The position numbers and the translations under genes were made by a program. This document shows positions 19,909-27,045 of a DNA stretch of 64,000 nt, in pieces; position 1 is the stretch's first letter, and every line of letters begins with the position of its first letter. Below the pieces are notes generated by a model that was not told where the DNA came from, ran no database searches, and saw nothing but the letters and a program-made list of their open reading frames with translations. The DNA comes from Streptomyces diastaticus subsp. diastaticus (GTDB lineage: Bacteria; Actinomycetota; Actinomycetes; Streptomycetales; Streptomycetaceae): contig NZ_BLLN01000002.1 in the NCBI RefSeq assembly GCF_011170125.1, forward strand, positions 1,025,501 through 1,089,500, given 5' to 3'.

Positions 19909-20468
19909 GGGGGTGCGCTCCTTGCGTATCGGTATCCATGATCACTCGGAGGACCTCGTCGGGGCTGCGCCCCGTGGTGTCGACGCGATGCATCGGGAAC
20001 GGAGGCGTAGGCGTCCGTCACCCGGTCCGTAGCGGTCTCGATCAGTGAGTCCCACCGCGACACCGGCTTGTTCCGCCCAGCGAGTCGACGTTGTCTCTCG
20101 TCGTCGTCGCAGACGAGGTGGTAGGTAGCGGGTGTCGGCAGCCAGCTCGGCAGGGTGATACCGAGTTGTGCCCCCAGGGCCCGGTGAGTGGTGAGGCACC
20201 GGGCGAAGTAGCTCTCGACGACGACCGGGACGCCGGCGTCGAGGTGGTGCTGGATCTCCTCGGCCGCGGTGAACAGGCCCGAGAGGTAGAAGCACATCCG
20301 TGCCTCTACATTCGTCCGCTCGTCCAGCGCCTGTCTGAGCGGCTGGTAGGGCAGCGGGACGGTAGCGACGAGGACGGCCTGTCGGGCGGCGGCGAGCATG
20401 GGCGCCAGGGTGGATTTGCCGGTGCCGCGTAACCCCTCCAGGCTCTCGAAGCGTGGGTGATCAGGCAC
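19668..20468 (-). CDS. P-loop kinase, dTMP-kinase-like, with a 3' frameshift
   Basis: From GTG 20468 the protein reads a nucleotide-kinase fold: P-loop EGLRGTGKST near residues 11-20, VVVESYFARCLTTHRALGA as the DR(Y)xxS-like region near residue 90, and a LID-like VCDDDERQRRLAGRN. The start overlaps the radical SAM stop by 8 nt. Coding sense ends near residue 155: after DAYAS the expected FPMHRVDTTGRSPDEVLRVI continues in another frame, implying one extra base near 19997-20002. As written, the frame runs 240 nt into the methyltransferase gene, which is abnormal. The catalytic core is intact. Nucleotide, nucleoside or other phosphate acceptor cannot be told apart. Confidence 0.72.
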   Translation of the reverse strand: MPDHPRFESLEGLRGTGKSTLAPMLAAARQAVLVATVPLPYQPLRQALDERTNVEARMCFYLSGLFTAAEEIQHHLDAGVPVVVESYFARCLTTHRALGAQLGITLPSWLPTPATYHLVCDDDERQRRLAGRNKPVSRWDSLIETATDRVTDAYASVPDASRRHHGAQPRRGPPSDHGYRYARSAPPCRLRACGSTPSRSSRSSSPRCGNVSPLTPPSRWSARATASSSCPSPPPATASSPSNATRSPSTGATSTSRVTARPTRWD

Positions 20469-21363
20469 GGCCGTACACCACGTCCGGTACCGCGAGGGTG
20501 AGTTCGTCGACGGACGAGGGCTTGTGGACGATGCGTCCTGCCGCCTTCTCGTACCAGAAGGCGTGCGCGTCCTTGCCCACGGCCTTGCAGGACATGGTCA
20601 GCGCACCGCGCGGGTCGACCTCGATGCGGTCGATTTCGCGAGGACCGTCGGAGGGCGCGCACACCTGCGGGGCACCGTCCTCGGAGAGGTCCTCGTCGAC
20701 GATCACCTCCAAGGGCAGATCGGCTGACGCCAGCTCGTCCCGGAGCCGCCCGTAGGCGGAAGGGGAGGTGACCAGCAGCTCGGGATGATCGGCGGCGTTG
20801 CCGACCGGCCGCAGGTGGTGGAGCTTGAGCTGCCGGACCCCGAGCTGCGCCAAGGCCCTTCCGAGGGGCAGGACTTCGGCGATGTTCCGCGAGGTGACGG
20901 TCATGGTCGCACCGGTCGGAACGCCGAGATCCCGAGCCAGCCGGAGCGCCTCCAGGGCGCTCTTGTAGCTGCCCTGCTTTCGGATGCCGTCGTTGGTCGA
21001 CCCGACGCCCTCCAGCGAAACCCTGAGCAGGTCCAGGGAGGGGGCGATCTCGGTCAGACGGCGCTCGATCCGGTACCCGTTGGTGCAGATCTCGACGCGC
21101 AGGCCCAGTTCCTCCTTGGCGTGGCGGACGACCTGCGCGAGGTCCCGGTGGACGAAGGGCTCTCCGCCAAGCAGGGTCACTGCCTCGGTGCCGTACTCGT
21201 CCCGCATCAGGGTGAGAAGACCCGCGGCTTCGTCGACGGTGAAGGCGTCGGCGTACTGAAGCCGCTTGCCGTGGAAGCAGTGCAGGCACGTGAAGTTGCA
21301 GCGGTAGAGCAGCTGCAGGTACAGCATGCGGATCTTCTTGATCCCGGTGACTTCCTCGATCAC
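20461..21363 (-). CDS. Radical SAM enzyme with short SPASM-like tail
   Basis: A 300-residue radical SAM protein. The cluster motif CNFTCLHC puts Cys22, Cys26 and Cys29 in CxxxCxxC. The SAM motif LLGGEPF follows, and VEICTNGY and LLRVSLEGVG mark later strands. The C-terminal region has two more cysteines (PQVCAPSDG, TMSCKAVG), fewer than a full SPASM domain. It makes a 5'-deoxyadenosyl radical; the substrate is unknown. GTG 21363 is chosen because AAGGAG lies 6 nt upstream; the frame is open further up but reads non-coding. It is the first gene of the operon, 84 bp downstream of a candidate operator. Confidence 0.88.
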   Translation of the reverse strand: MIEEVTGIKKIRMLYLQLLYRCNFTCLHCFHGKRLQYADAFTVDEAAGLLTLMRDEYGTEAVTLLGGEPFVHRDLAQVVRHAKEELGLRVEICTNGYRIERRLTEIAPSLDLLRVSLEGVGSTNDGIRKQGSYKSALEALRLARDLGVPTGATMTVTSRNIAEVLPLGRALAQLGVRQLKLHHLRPVGNAADHPELLVTSPSAYGRLRDELASADLPLEVIVDEDLSEDGAPQVCAPSDGPREIDRIEVDPRGALTMSCKAVGKDAHAFWYEKAAGRIVHKPSSVDELTLAVPDVVYGRA

Positions 21364-21446
21364 GTCGGCTCCTTCGGCTGATTGCCTGGTGGGAGCCTGA
21401 TAGTGGCCTTCTGCTCGGGGACCTCGACACCGCGTTCGGGGACGGT

Positions 21447-21470
21447 CCAAGGACGTCCTGGGACGTCTTC
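21447..21470 (+). promoter_or_regulatory. Candidate operator 1 (GGACG direct repeat)
   Basis: The core CAAGGACGTCCTGGGACG holds two GGACG half-sites spaced exactly 10 bp. It lies upstream of the radical SAM operon and touches the HAD stop codon. A site matching at 16 of 18 core positions is found at 22201-22224. Binding by the island's HTH protein is inference. Confidence 0.6.
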
Positions 21471-22161
21471 AGTGACCTGCGAAGGACTCCAGAATGCCGA
21501 GGACACGCTTCGTGTCCGACAGGTCGGGCAGGACTTCGACGGCTCCGGCGGCGGTCAGTTCCTCCTGGGTGTGGATGCCGGAGGCGACGGCGAGGACGCT
21601 GGAGCCTGTGGTCAGAGCCGCCTCCACGTCACGAGGGGTATCCCCGACGAGGACGGTGGGGATGTCGGCCGCAACACCATGAAGCCGTTGAGCGCGCTCG
21701 CGGGCGACAGCGACCAGGTGGGGGCGGAGTTCGGCGTCCGCTCCGTAGGCGCCGACCGGTAGATCAAGCAAGGAGTCGAGCCCGAACGCGGCAAGCTTCA
21801 CACGGGCGTTGGCGGAAATGTTGCCGGTGAGTACGGAGGAGATCCAACCGGTCTGAGCCGAGGGGGCTTTCAGGGCGTCGTGCACACCGGGCAGGGCGGT
21901 CCCACGCCTGCGTAGCTCCTCCAGGCGCGCCTCCCCTGCCTGGGCGAGCGCCGTCTCGACGAAGGGCCAGCCGGGTACGGGCAGCCCGTCACGGACGAAC
22001 ATGTCGCGCATGATCAGCCGATCCGTACGCCCCTCAGTACGCGCGGGCTCCGTGGGTTCGCGACCTGAGAGGCCACGAAAGGCAGCGGCGTAGATCTCCT
22101 TGCTGACCCCCGCGTTCTCGATGAGGGTGTGGTCGATGTCCCACAGGACGAAGAGCTCCAT
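21469..22161 (-). CDS. HAD-superfamily hydrolase (phosphatase)
   Basis: A 230-residue haloacid dehalogenase-fold phosphatase of the phosphoglycolate phosphatase type. Motif I is LWDIDHTLIE with nucleophile Asp8 and acid-base Asp10, motif II is SVLTGN, motif III has KLAAFGL, and motif IV is VGDTPRDVEA. A helical cap lies between motifs I and II. ATG 22161 is only 6 nt after TACTCT, a likely -10, so the mRNA may be leaderless. The gene is divergent from the HTH-NUDIX pair and its promoter region holds the second operator. Substrate unknown; a phosphorylated intermediate of the island pathway is plausible. Confidence 0.87.
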   Translation of the reverse strand: MELFVLWDIDHTLIENAGVSKEIYAAAFRGLSGREPTEPARTEGRTDRLIMRDMFVRDGLPVPGWPFVETALAQAGEARLEELRRRGTALPGVHDALKAPSAQTGWISSVLTGNISANARVKLAAFGLDSLLDLPVGAYGADAELRPHLVAVARERAQRLHGVAADIPTVLVGDTPRDVEAALTTGSSVLAVASGIHTQEELTAAGAVEVLPDLSDTKRVLGILESFAGH

Positions 22162-22167
22162 GCCGCC

Positions 22168-22206
22168 AGAGTAGGCAGTCCGCGAGGTTCCACTACAGCG
22201 GACTGC
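22168..22206 (-). promoter_or_regulatory. HAD promoter -10 and adjoining inverted repeat
   Basis: On the minus strand TACTCT (22168-22173) lies 6 nt before the HAD ATG. Just upstream, GCAGTCCGC (22175-22183) and GCGGACTGC (22198-22206) form a perfect 9-bp inverted repeat with a 14-nt spacer. Its right arm overlaps operator 2. Confidence 0.5.
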
Positions 22207-22224
22207 GTCCCAAAACGTCCTTGC
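22201..22224 (-). promoter_or_regulatory. Candidate operator 2 (GGACG direct repeat)
   Basis: On the minus strand the core is CAAGGACGTTTTGGGACG, again with GGACG half-sites 10 bp apart. It lies between the divergent HAD and HTH genes, 25 bp before the HTH start. It overlaps TTGCGC (22221-22226), a possible -35 of the HTH gene, where a bound repressor would block transcription. Confidence 0.6.
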
Positions 22225-22248
22225 GCGATCACGCGCCGTGCCGATTCG

Positions 22249-23031
22249 ATGGCTGCTGTGAACAACCGACTGCGCACCGTGCTCGGCCAACGGGGCGTCT
22301 CGCCCGATGCACTCGCCGAGATCTGCGAGGTAGATCCCAAGACGGTCAGCCGATGGCTGGGCGGACGGATTCCCCATGCACGGCACCGCTTCCGCGTCGC
22401 GCGACACCTGCGCGTCGAAGAGACCTTTCTCTGGCCCGAGCCGTCCAAGCGCCCAGGCCGGCCGAAGGACGGGTTAGGCACCGAGCTGGTCGGCACCTAC
22501 CAGAACCGAGCCAGCGTGCCCCGGGGGGTATGGCTCGCACTATTGCGAGAAGCGCGGCACGAGATCGGCGTCCTCGTCTTCTCCGGCACCTTCTTCGCCC
22601 AGTCCAACCCCCACGTCGCCAAGATGCTCTCCGAGCGCGCCGCCGACGGTGTGCGGGTTCGTCTGTGCTTCGGCGATCCCGGTGGACACGCAGTCGCCGT
22701 ACGGGGCCGCGAGGAGGGAATCGGCGACACCCTCGCCGCCAAGATCCGCGCCTCACTGACGTACTACCGTCCGCTGCTGGGCGAGGCCGGGTGCGGCGTA
22801 CGACTCCACGACACCACCCTCTACACGTCCATGTTCCGCTACGACGACAACTTGCTCGTCAACCCGCACATCTGGGGCCAACCGGCCAGCGCCAACCCCG
22901 TCCTGCACCTCAAGAGGGCAGTCGATACAGGGTGGTTCGACAACTACGCGGAAAGCTTCGACGCCGTCTGGGCCGCCGCGAGGCCATGGGCACCCGACCA
23001 GGAGAGGACCGCCGACCATGGGCAGGACTGA
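22249..23031 (+). CDS. HTH regulator with DUF5919-like C-terminal domain
   Basis: A 260-residue protein. Residues about 5-55 form an XRE-type helix-turn-helix (LAEICEVDPKTVSRWLGG). A basic Pro/Arg linker (KRPGRPKDG) leads to a second domain of about 170 residues with EIGVLVFSGTFFA, VRVRLCFGDPGG and HDTTLYTSMFRYDDNLLVNP. This resembles the DUF5919 effector domain of actinobacterial HTH proteins, whose ligand is unknown to me. ATG 22249 is given; GTG 22258 is possible if the mRNA is leaderless. Its stop overlaps the NUDIX start by 14 nt. It is the obvious candidate to bind the two GGACG sites. Confidence 0.82.
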   Translation: MAAVNNRLRTVLGQRGVSPDALAEICEVDPKTVSRWLGGRIPHARHRFRVARHLRVEETFLWPEPSKRPGRPKDGLGTELVGTYQNRASVPRGVWLALLREARHEIGVLVFSGTFFAQSNPHVAKMLSERAADGVRVRLCFGDPGGHAVAVRGREEGIGDTLAAKIRASLTYYRPLLGEAGCGVRLHDTTLYTSMFRYDDNLLVNPHIWGQPASANPVLHLKRAVDTGWFDNYAESFDAVWAAARPWAPDQERTADHGQD

Positions 23032-23485
23032 GTACTACAACGATCCCTCTGCTCCGAAGGCGAACACCCTCATCCCGGCCAGCAACCTGCTCGTCGCCGA
23101 CGAGACGGGCGCCATCCTCCTCCAGCGGCGCCGCGACACCGGCCAGTGGGCTCTCCCTGGCGGAGCCCAGGACATCGGCGAGACCGCAGCCGAGTGCGCG
23201 GTGCGCGAGTGCTTGGAGGAGACCGGGATCATCGCGGAACTCACCGGGTTCCTCGGCGTCTACACCAACCCGAACCACATCGTCGCGTACACCGACGGCG
23301 AGATCCGCCAGCAGTACGAGAACACCTACATCGGCCGGCCCGTCGGCGGAGTGCCCATGATCAACGACGAGGCTGACGGCGTCCGCTTCGTCCAGCCGGC
23401 CGACCTCGACCAGTACGACATCCACCCGAGCATGCGCCAGCAGATCGGGGACTACCTCGCCGGCACCTACCCCTACCTCGGCTGA
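23018..23485 (+). CDS. NUDIX hydrolase
   Basis: A 155-residue NUDIX enzyme that cleaves nucleoside diphosphates linked to another group. The box GX5EX7REUXEEXGU is complete: G49, E55, R63-E64, E67-E68, G70-I71 in GGAQDIGETAAECAVRECLE and following residues. It starts inside the end of the HTH gene (14-nt overlap), so the two are translated together. The C-terminus overlaps the convergent HD gene by 13 bp. Substrate is not readable. Pairing with a DUF5919-like regulator suggests that the regulator senses the NUDIX substrate or product; this is inference. Confidence 0.92.
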   Translation: MGRTEYYNDPSAPKANTLIPASNLLVADETGAILLQRRRDTGQWALPGGAQDIGETAAECAVRECLEETGIIAELTGFLGVYTNPNHIVAYTDGEIRQQYENTYIGRPVGGVPMINDEADGVRFVQPADLDQYDIHPSMRQQIGDYLAGTYPYLG

Positions 23486-24036
23486 GCTGCCAGGGCGGCT
23501 TCCACTCGCTCCACGGAGGCAAAGATCTCCGGAGCCGCCCGGCGGATGAACCGCCCGACCACGCTGTCGTCCCCGTAGCGGCTGCGGATCTCTGCGACCC
23601 GGTCCTGCGCGGTGGTTCGGTCGCCGTCGGGCGTGGTCGTCATGTCGCAGTACACGAGGGCGTCCACCAGCAGTGGCTCCTCCAGCAAGGGGAACTCCGT
23701 CGCGAGCTCCTCGCGCAACCCGCGCTCCTCTGCCTCAAGGAGCGCAAACGAGTGGTTCCCGACCAACCGCACCAGCCGCTTGTCGGCCCTGTGCTCGTCA
23801 CGGAGGAACCGGGCTCCGTCCAGGGGATGGAAGCCCGTCACCGCCAGGCGAGGCGCATACCCAATGTCATGCAGCGTGGCGGCGGCGACAAGCAGGCTGG
23901 CGTGTTGGTTGAGGATCTGACCTACTTCGGCGGCGCGGTTGGCCACTCCCTGCGTATGCGCCCACCTCCGTGGAAGTGTGCAGCTGAGTTCGGCCCTCGC
24001 GATGTGCGTCGCCCAGTCCTCGATGTGATCGCCCAT
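23473..24036 (-). CDS. HD-domain phosphohydrolase
   Basis: A 187-residue HD-superfamily metal phosphohydrolase. Visible ligands: His in PRRWAHTQGV near residue 26, the HD pair in TLHDIGYAP near residue 58, NHSF near residue 95 and Asp in VYCDMTT near residue 130. Such enzymes hydrolyse nucleotides or phosphoesters. ATG 24036 gives the family-like N-terminus (GDHIEDWATHIARAEL); longer starts exist but read poorly. It converges on NUDIX. The deleted IS5-type element lies 125 bp upstream of its start, so its native promoter may have been moved away. Confidence 0.85.
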   Translation of the reverse strand: MGDHIEDWATHIARAELSCTLPRRWAHTQGVANRAAEVGQILNQHASLLVAAATLHDIGYAPRLAVTGFHPLDGARFLRDEHRADKRLVRLVGNHSFALLEAEERGLREELATEFPLLEEPLLVDALVYCDMTTTPDGDRTTAQDRVAEIRSRYGDDSVVGRFIRRAAPEIFASVERVEAALAAQPR

Positions 24037-24160
24037 GTCTGGCTCTCTGCCCAGGGCGCCGTCGGCCCAAGCCGCCGCACTCGATGACAACTGCACGCGG
24101 TAGCCGCCGCTCCCTCGCAGCGTCATCTTCATCTGGCTCGACGTATGACCGTAGGAGTAA

Positions 24161-24894
24161 GACCGTGTCCTATGTGGCGAGGTGGTCGTTGGGCTCGTCA
24201 TGGGGAGGGGTACGTGGAGTTGGATTGTTCCGGACGGGTTGTGGGAGATCGCGAAGCCGCTGATCCCGCCGTCGAAGGTGCGGCCGCAGGTCGGTGGGAC
24301 GCAGAACACGCCTGATGAGACGCTGTTCGCCGCGATCATCTATGTTCTGGTCAGCGGCTGCGCCTGGCGGGCCTTGCCGCCGTGTTTCGGCGTCTCCAAA
24401 TCGACAGTCCATCGCCGGTTCTTGATCTGGTCGCGAGCCCCGTTGACCGGGGCAAGGCGGGTTGCACGATGCACGTCCTGTCGGACGCGAACGGACTGCC
24501 CCTCCTCGTCGGTCTCACCGCGGTCAACACCCACGACAGCCAGGCACTGAAGCCCATGGTGCTCGGTCACCAAACGAGACACGACCCCCACCGCGGCCGG
24601 CACTTCAAACCCCAGCGCCTGCACGCCGATAAGGCCTACGACATCCCTGAGCTGCGGAAATGGCTCCGCGGGAAACGCATCGGCGTCCGCATCGCGCGCA
24701 AGGGCGTCGAGTCCAGCGAGCGACTCGGGTGCCGCAGGTGGGTGATCGAGCGGACCATGTCCTGGCTGACAGGCTACCGCCGGCTCAACCACCGCTACGA
24801 ACGCCATCCCCGCAACTACCTGGCCTTCCTCGGCCTCGTCGCAGCCCTCTGCTGCTACAAACGACTCCTTCGCCTCACCACATAGGACACGGTC
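24161..24894 (+). mobile_element. IS5-family insertion sequence, internally deleted
   Basis: Terminal inverted repeats are GACCGTGTCCTATGTGG at 24161-24177 and its complement at 24878-24894, with similarity reaching a few bases further in. The element is about 734 bp, shorter than usual for this group. The transposase stop lies inside the right repeat. No clear target duplication is seen: TAA on the left, CTA on the right. It lies upstream of the HD gene at the right edge of the island. Confidence 0.85.
24182..24885 (+). pseudogene. IS5-family transposase with internal deletion and frame change
   Basis: The first frame reads GRGTWSWIVPDGLWEIAKPL and ATG 24200 is a usable start, continuing to CFGVSKSTVHRRFLIWSRA. 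Intact relatives then carry about 50 residues with the first catalytic Asp (DSAHVRAKKGG). Here these are missing, and the next frame resumes at PVDRGKAGCTMHVLSDANGL, then HADKAYDIPELRKWLRGK and WVIERTMSWLTGYRRL to TAG 24885. The second Asp and the Glu (WVIERT) remain but the first Asp is gone. It cannot transpose itself, though it might be mobilised by a full copy elsewhere. Confidence 0.85.
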
Positions 24895-25398
24895 CTATTT
24901 TTTTTGGCCTTGGAGCGTGGGCATGTGCCGTCACGGAAGCCCGTGCATGAACTGTGTAGGGCAGAGGCTTCACTCTCCGGGGGCGACAGTGTGCCTCCGA
25001 GGTCGCGGCGTTCTTCGCGGCGCGCAGGGCGGAGCGCTCCCGGGGGCCCGTGACGGCCGGAGAGGTCAGCGGTGCCGCATGTCCGGTCCGTCGGCCGCAC
25101 GTGAGGGCGGAACCGTCCGAGGAGGGGGAGTAGTGCTGGGTCCGGCGCGCCCCCTCGGGTACGCGCTCGGTCTCCTCGTGGGTCGCCGAACCGGTGGCAG
25201 TGGCAACAGCCGTCTTCCGGGTTCGGTCGCCGTCGGTGGCCTGGGCCGTGGCGACGGCTGCCCCCGTGAGGGCGCCGGTCACAGCGAAGGCCGCCGCCGG
25301 TTCCGCCTCGCCCGCGGTGTTTCCGGCGGGCACCGGCATACGCGCGGAGAGTCTCCGGCACCTCCCGGACGCCGGGCGTGCGGCGCCGGGGCAGCGGG
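24895..25398. other. Region without a supported gene
   Basis: It begins with a run of eight T beside the insertion sequence. A minus-strand open frame across it contains FAVTGALTGAAVATAQA, which looks a little like a signal peptide, but the rest is low complexity and lacks a ribosome-binding site. I see no gene I can support. Confidence 0.4.
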
Positions 25399-26019
25399 TC
25401 AGGGACGAGGAGCGGGGACCCGGACTGCGGCCGCGACCGTGCGGACCGCGCGGTCGACGGTGGCCTCTGTGGCCTCGGTGGAGGGCTGCTCGGAATCGTG
25501 GACGAAGGCAGTGGCGCCGCGGCGGCTGCCGACGTAGTCGACGAGGCCGTGCGTGAGTTGCGTGCGCAGCGCCGTCCCGTAGCCGTGCCGCTCGTACGCG
25601 CCGGCGTCGGCACCGGCTACCGGCAGCAGGTGCGTCGTGAGCCGCTGGAGCTTGGGCTGCACCCCTGCCGGGGCGGAGTACTCGAAGGCCCAGCCGCTCA
25701 CGAAGACCCGGTCGATCCACCCCTTCAGCAGGGCCGGCACCGACCACCAGTACACCGGGAAGACCAGAACGAGGTCGGTCGCCCGGTCCAGGCGCTGCTG
25801 TTCGCGAAGCACGTCGGGCGGGTGGCCGCCGCCCTCGTGGTAGGCGCGACGGTCCGCCGGGGTGAACCGGGGGTCGAACCCCTCCCGGTGCAGATCCGCG
25901 ACCTCGACCGCCCCGGGGCGCAGGGCAGCGCCGAGGCGTTGCGAGACGTGGTGGGTGAGAGAGCCAGGATCAGGGTGCGCGATGACCACGAGGGTGCGCG
26001 GCATGTCGTCGGTGCTCAT
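25399..26019 (-). CDS. NAD(P)H:quinone oxidoreductase, flavodoxin-like fold
   Basis: A 206-residue flavin reductase of the KefF/MdaB/NQO1 type (Flavodoxin_2). LVVIAHPDPGSLTHHV at residues 10-25 binds the FMN/FAD phosphate, VFPVYWWSVPALLKGWIDRV near residues 85-105 is the family hallmark, and GWAFEYS follows. These enzymes reduce quinones or nitro compounds by two electrons. The C-terminus is an acidic, polar tail. It lies next to an NmrA-like oxidoreductase gene and an AraC regulator, which suggests a small electrophile or quinone response cluster. Confidence 0.88.
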   Translation of the reverse strand: MSTDDMPRTLVVIAHPDPGSLTHHVSQRLGAALRPGAVEVADLHREGFDPRFTPADRRAYHEGGGHPPDVLREQQRLDRATDLVLVFPVYWWSVPALLKGWIDRVFVSGWAFEYSAPAGVQPKLQRLTTHLLPVAGADAGAYERHGYGTALRTQLTHGLVDYVGSRRGATAFVHDSEQPSTEATEATVDRAVRTVAAAVRVPAPRP

Positions 26020-26128
26020 GACGGTACGTCCTTGGGTGGGGCCGGTGCCGGGAATGAGAGGTCCACGCAGGCCGCAGGCGCAGGCGTGCCGTGTGCGGTG
26101 CCCGGCGGGAGAGGGCGGGGGCGGCGCG

Positions 26129-26965
26129 TCACAGCGGGTCCCAGACGCCGGCCGCGGCCGCGCGGACGACGTACTCCTCGAAGGCGCGCGGCGCGCGCCC
26201 CAGCACGGTGGTGAGGTCGCCGGTCGTCCCCGCGACCGAACCGCCCGCCAGCAACGCGAACATCTCGGCGACCTCGTCGGCCTCGTGCGGACCCACGCCT
26301 TGCCCGACGAGCGCCGCTACGTACGCGTCACGCGTGATCCGCCGGTAGGTGAGCGCCCGCCCTGACGCCCGCGCGATCAGCTCGACGGCTTCGGCGAACC
26401 CGACGGGGCGGGGCCCGCTCAGCTCGTACACCTGCCCGGCGTGCCGTTCAGGCTCGGTCAGTGCCACGACCGCGGCGTCCGCGATGTCCTCCACGTCGAC
26501 GAAGGGCTCGGGAACATCCCCGGCCGGCAGCGCGAGTTCGCCGGCGAGCAGCGGTGCGTGGAAGACGTCCTCGCCGAAGTTCTGGGCGAAGTTCGACGCC
26601 CGCAGCACGGTCCATTCCAGGGGCGCGCCGCGGACGGCATCCTCGGCGGAGAGCATGTTCCGCCCGAACTCCGAGCCGCCCCAGCCGTCCGCACCGCGGC
26701 CGGAGAGCAGCACCAACCGCCGCACCCCGGCGGCCGCGGCCCGCGCCGCGAACGCGTGCGCCGGGCCCGGTACCGGCGGGGGCACCACATAGGCCGCGTC
26801 GACGCCGCGCAGGACGGCGTCCCAGCCACCCGGCTGGGACCAGTCGAAATGGGCCGGGCTGGACCGGGAGGCGGCGCGGACCGGGATGCCGCGCAGTCGC
26901 AGCCGGGCGGCGACCCGGCGCCCCGTCCGGCCGGTCGCGCCGACCACAAGAGTGTGTGCGTTCAT
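26129..26965 (-). CDS. NmrA-like NAD(P)-binding protein
   Basis: A 278-residue atypical short-chain dehydrogenase. TLVVGATGRTGRRVAARL at the N-terminus is the dinucleotide-binding GxTGxxG motif. LVLLSGRGADGWGG and LEWTVLRASNFAQNF are typical of the NmrA/HSCARG and QOR2-like group, and no Tyr-x-x-x-Lys catalytic pair is seen in its usual place. Members sense NADP(H) or act as quinone reductases. ATG 26965 is divergent from the AraC gene, with 80 bp between them, so both may share control. Confidence 0.85.
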   Translation of the reverse strand: MNAHTLVVGATGRTGRRVAARLRLRGIPVRAASRSSPAHFDWSQPGGWDAVLRGVDAAYVVPPPVPGPAHAFAARAAAAGVRRLVLLSGRGADGWGGSEFGRNMLSAEDAVRGAPLEWTVLRASNFAQNFGEDVFHAPLLAGELALPAGDVPEPFVDVEDIADAAVVALTEPERHAGQVYELSGPRPVGFAEAVELIARASGRALTYRRITRDAYVAALVGQGVGPHEADEVAEMFALLAGGSVAGTTGDLTTVLGRAPRAFEEYVVRAAAAGVWDPL

Positions 26966-27045
26966 GCCTCCACACAACACCGGCCGTCCGGACTTTCCCA
27001 TGGGTGAAGAGCTGCTCCGCCTTTGTGATCGTCTAATCTGGCGGG

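Noticed and set aside
20461..21363. Prokaryotic viperin (CNFTCLHCFHG motif next to a nucleotide kinase)
   Set aside because: The CxxxCxxC-F-H start and the kinase neighbour recall viperin loci, but the C-terminus has SPASM-like cysteines and lacks the viperin end, and the SAM-binding segments differ. Not enough to claim antiviral ddhNTP synthesis.
17894..24894. tRNA-Thr as attachment site of an integrated element
   Set aside because: The island begins right after the tRNA, but I found no repeated tRNA 3' end and no integrase gene in the window.
24895..25330. Secreted protein on the minus strand (FAVTGALTGAAVATAQA)
   Set aside because: Only the signal-like stretch is convincing; no ribosome-binding site and no domain follow.
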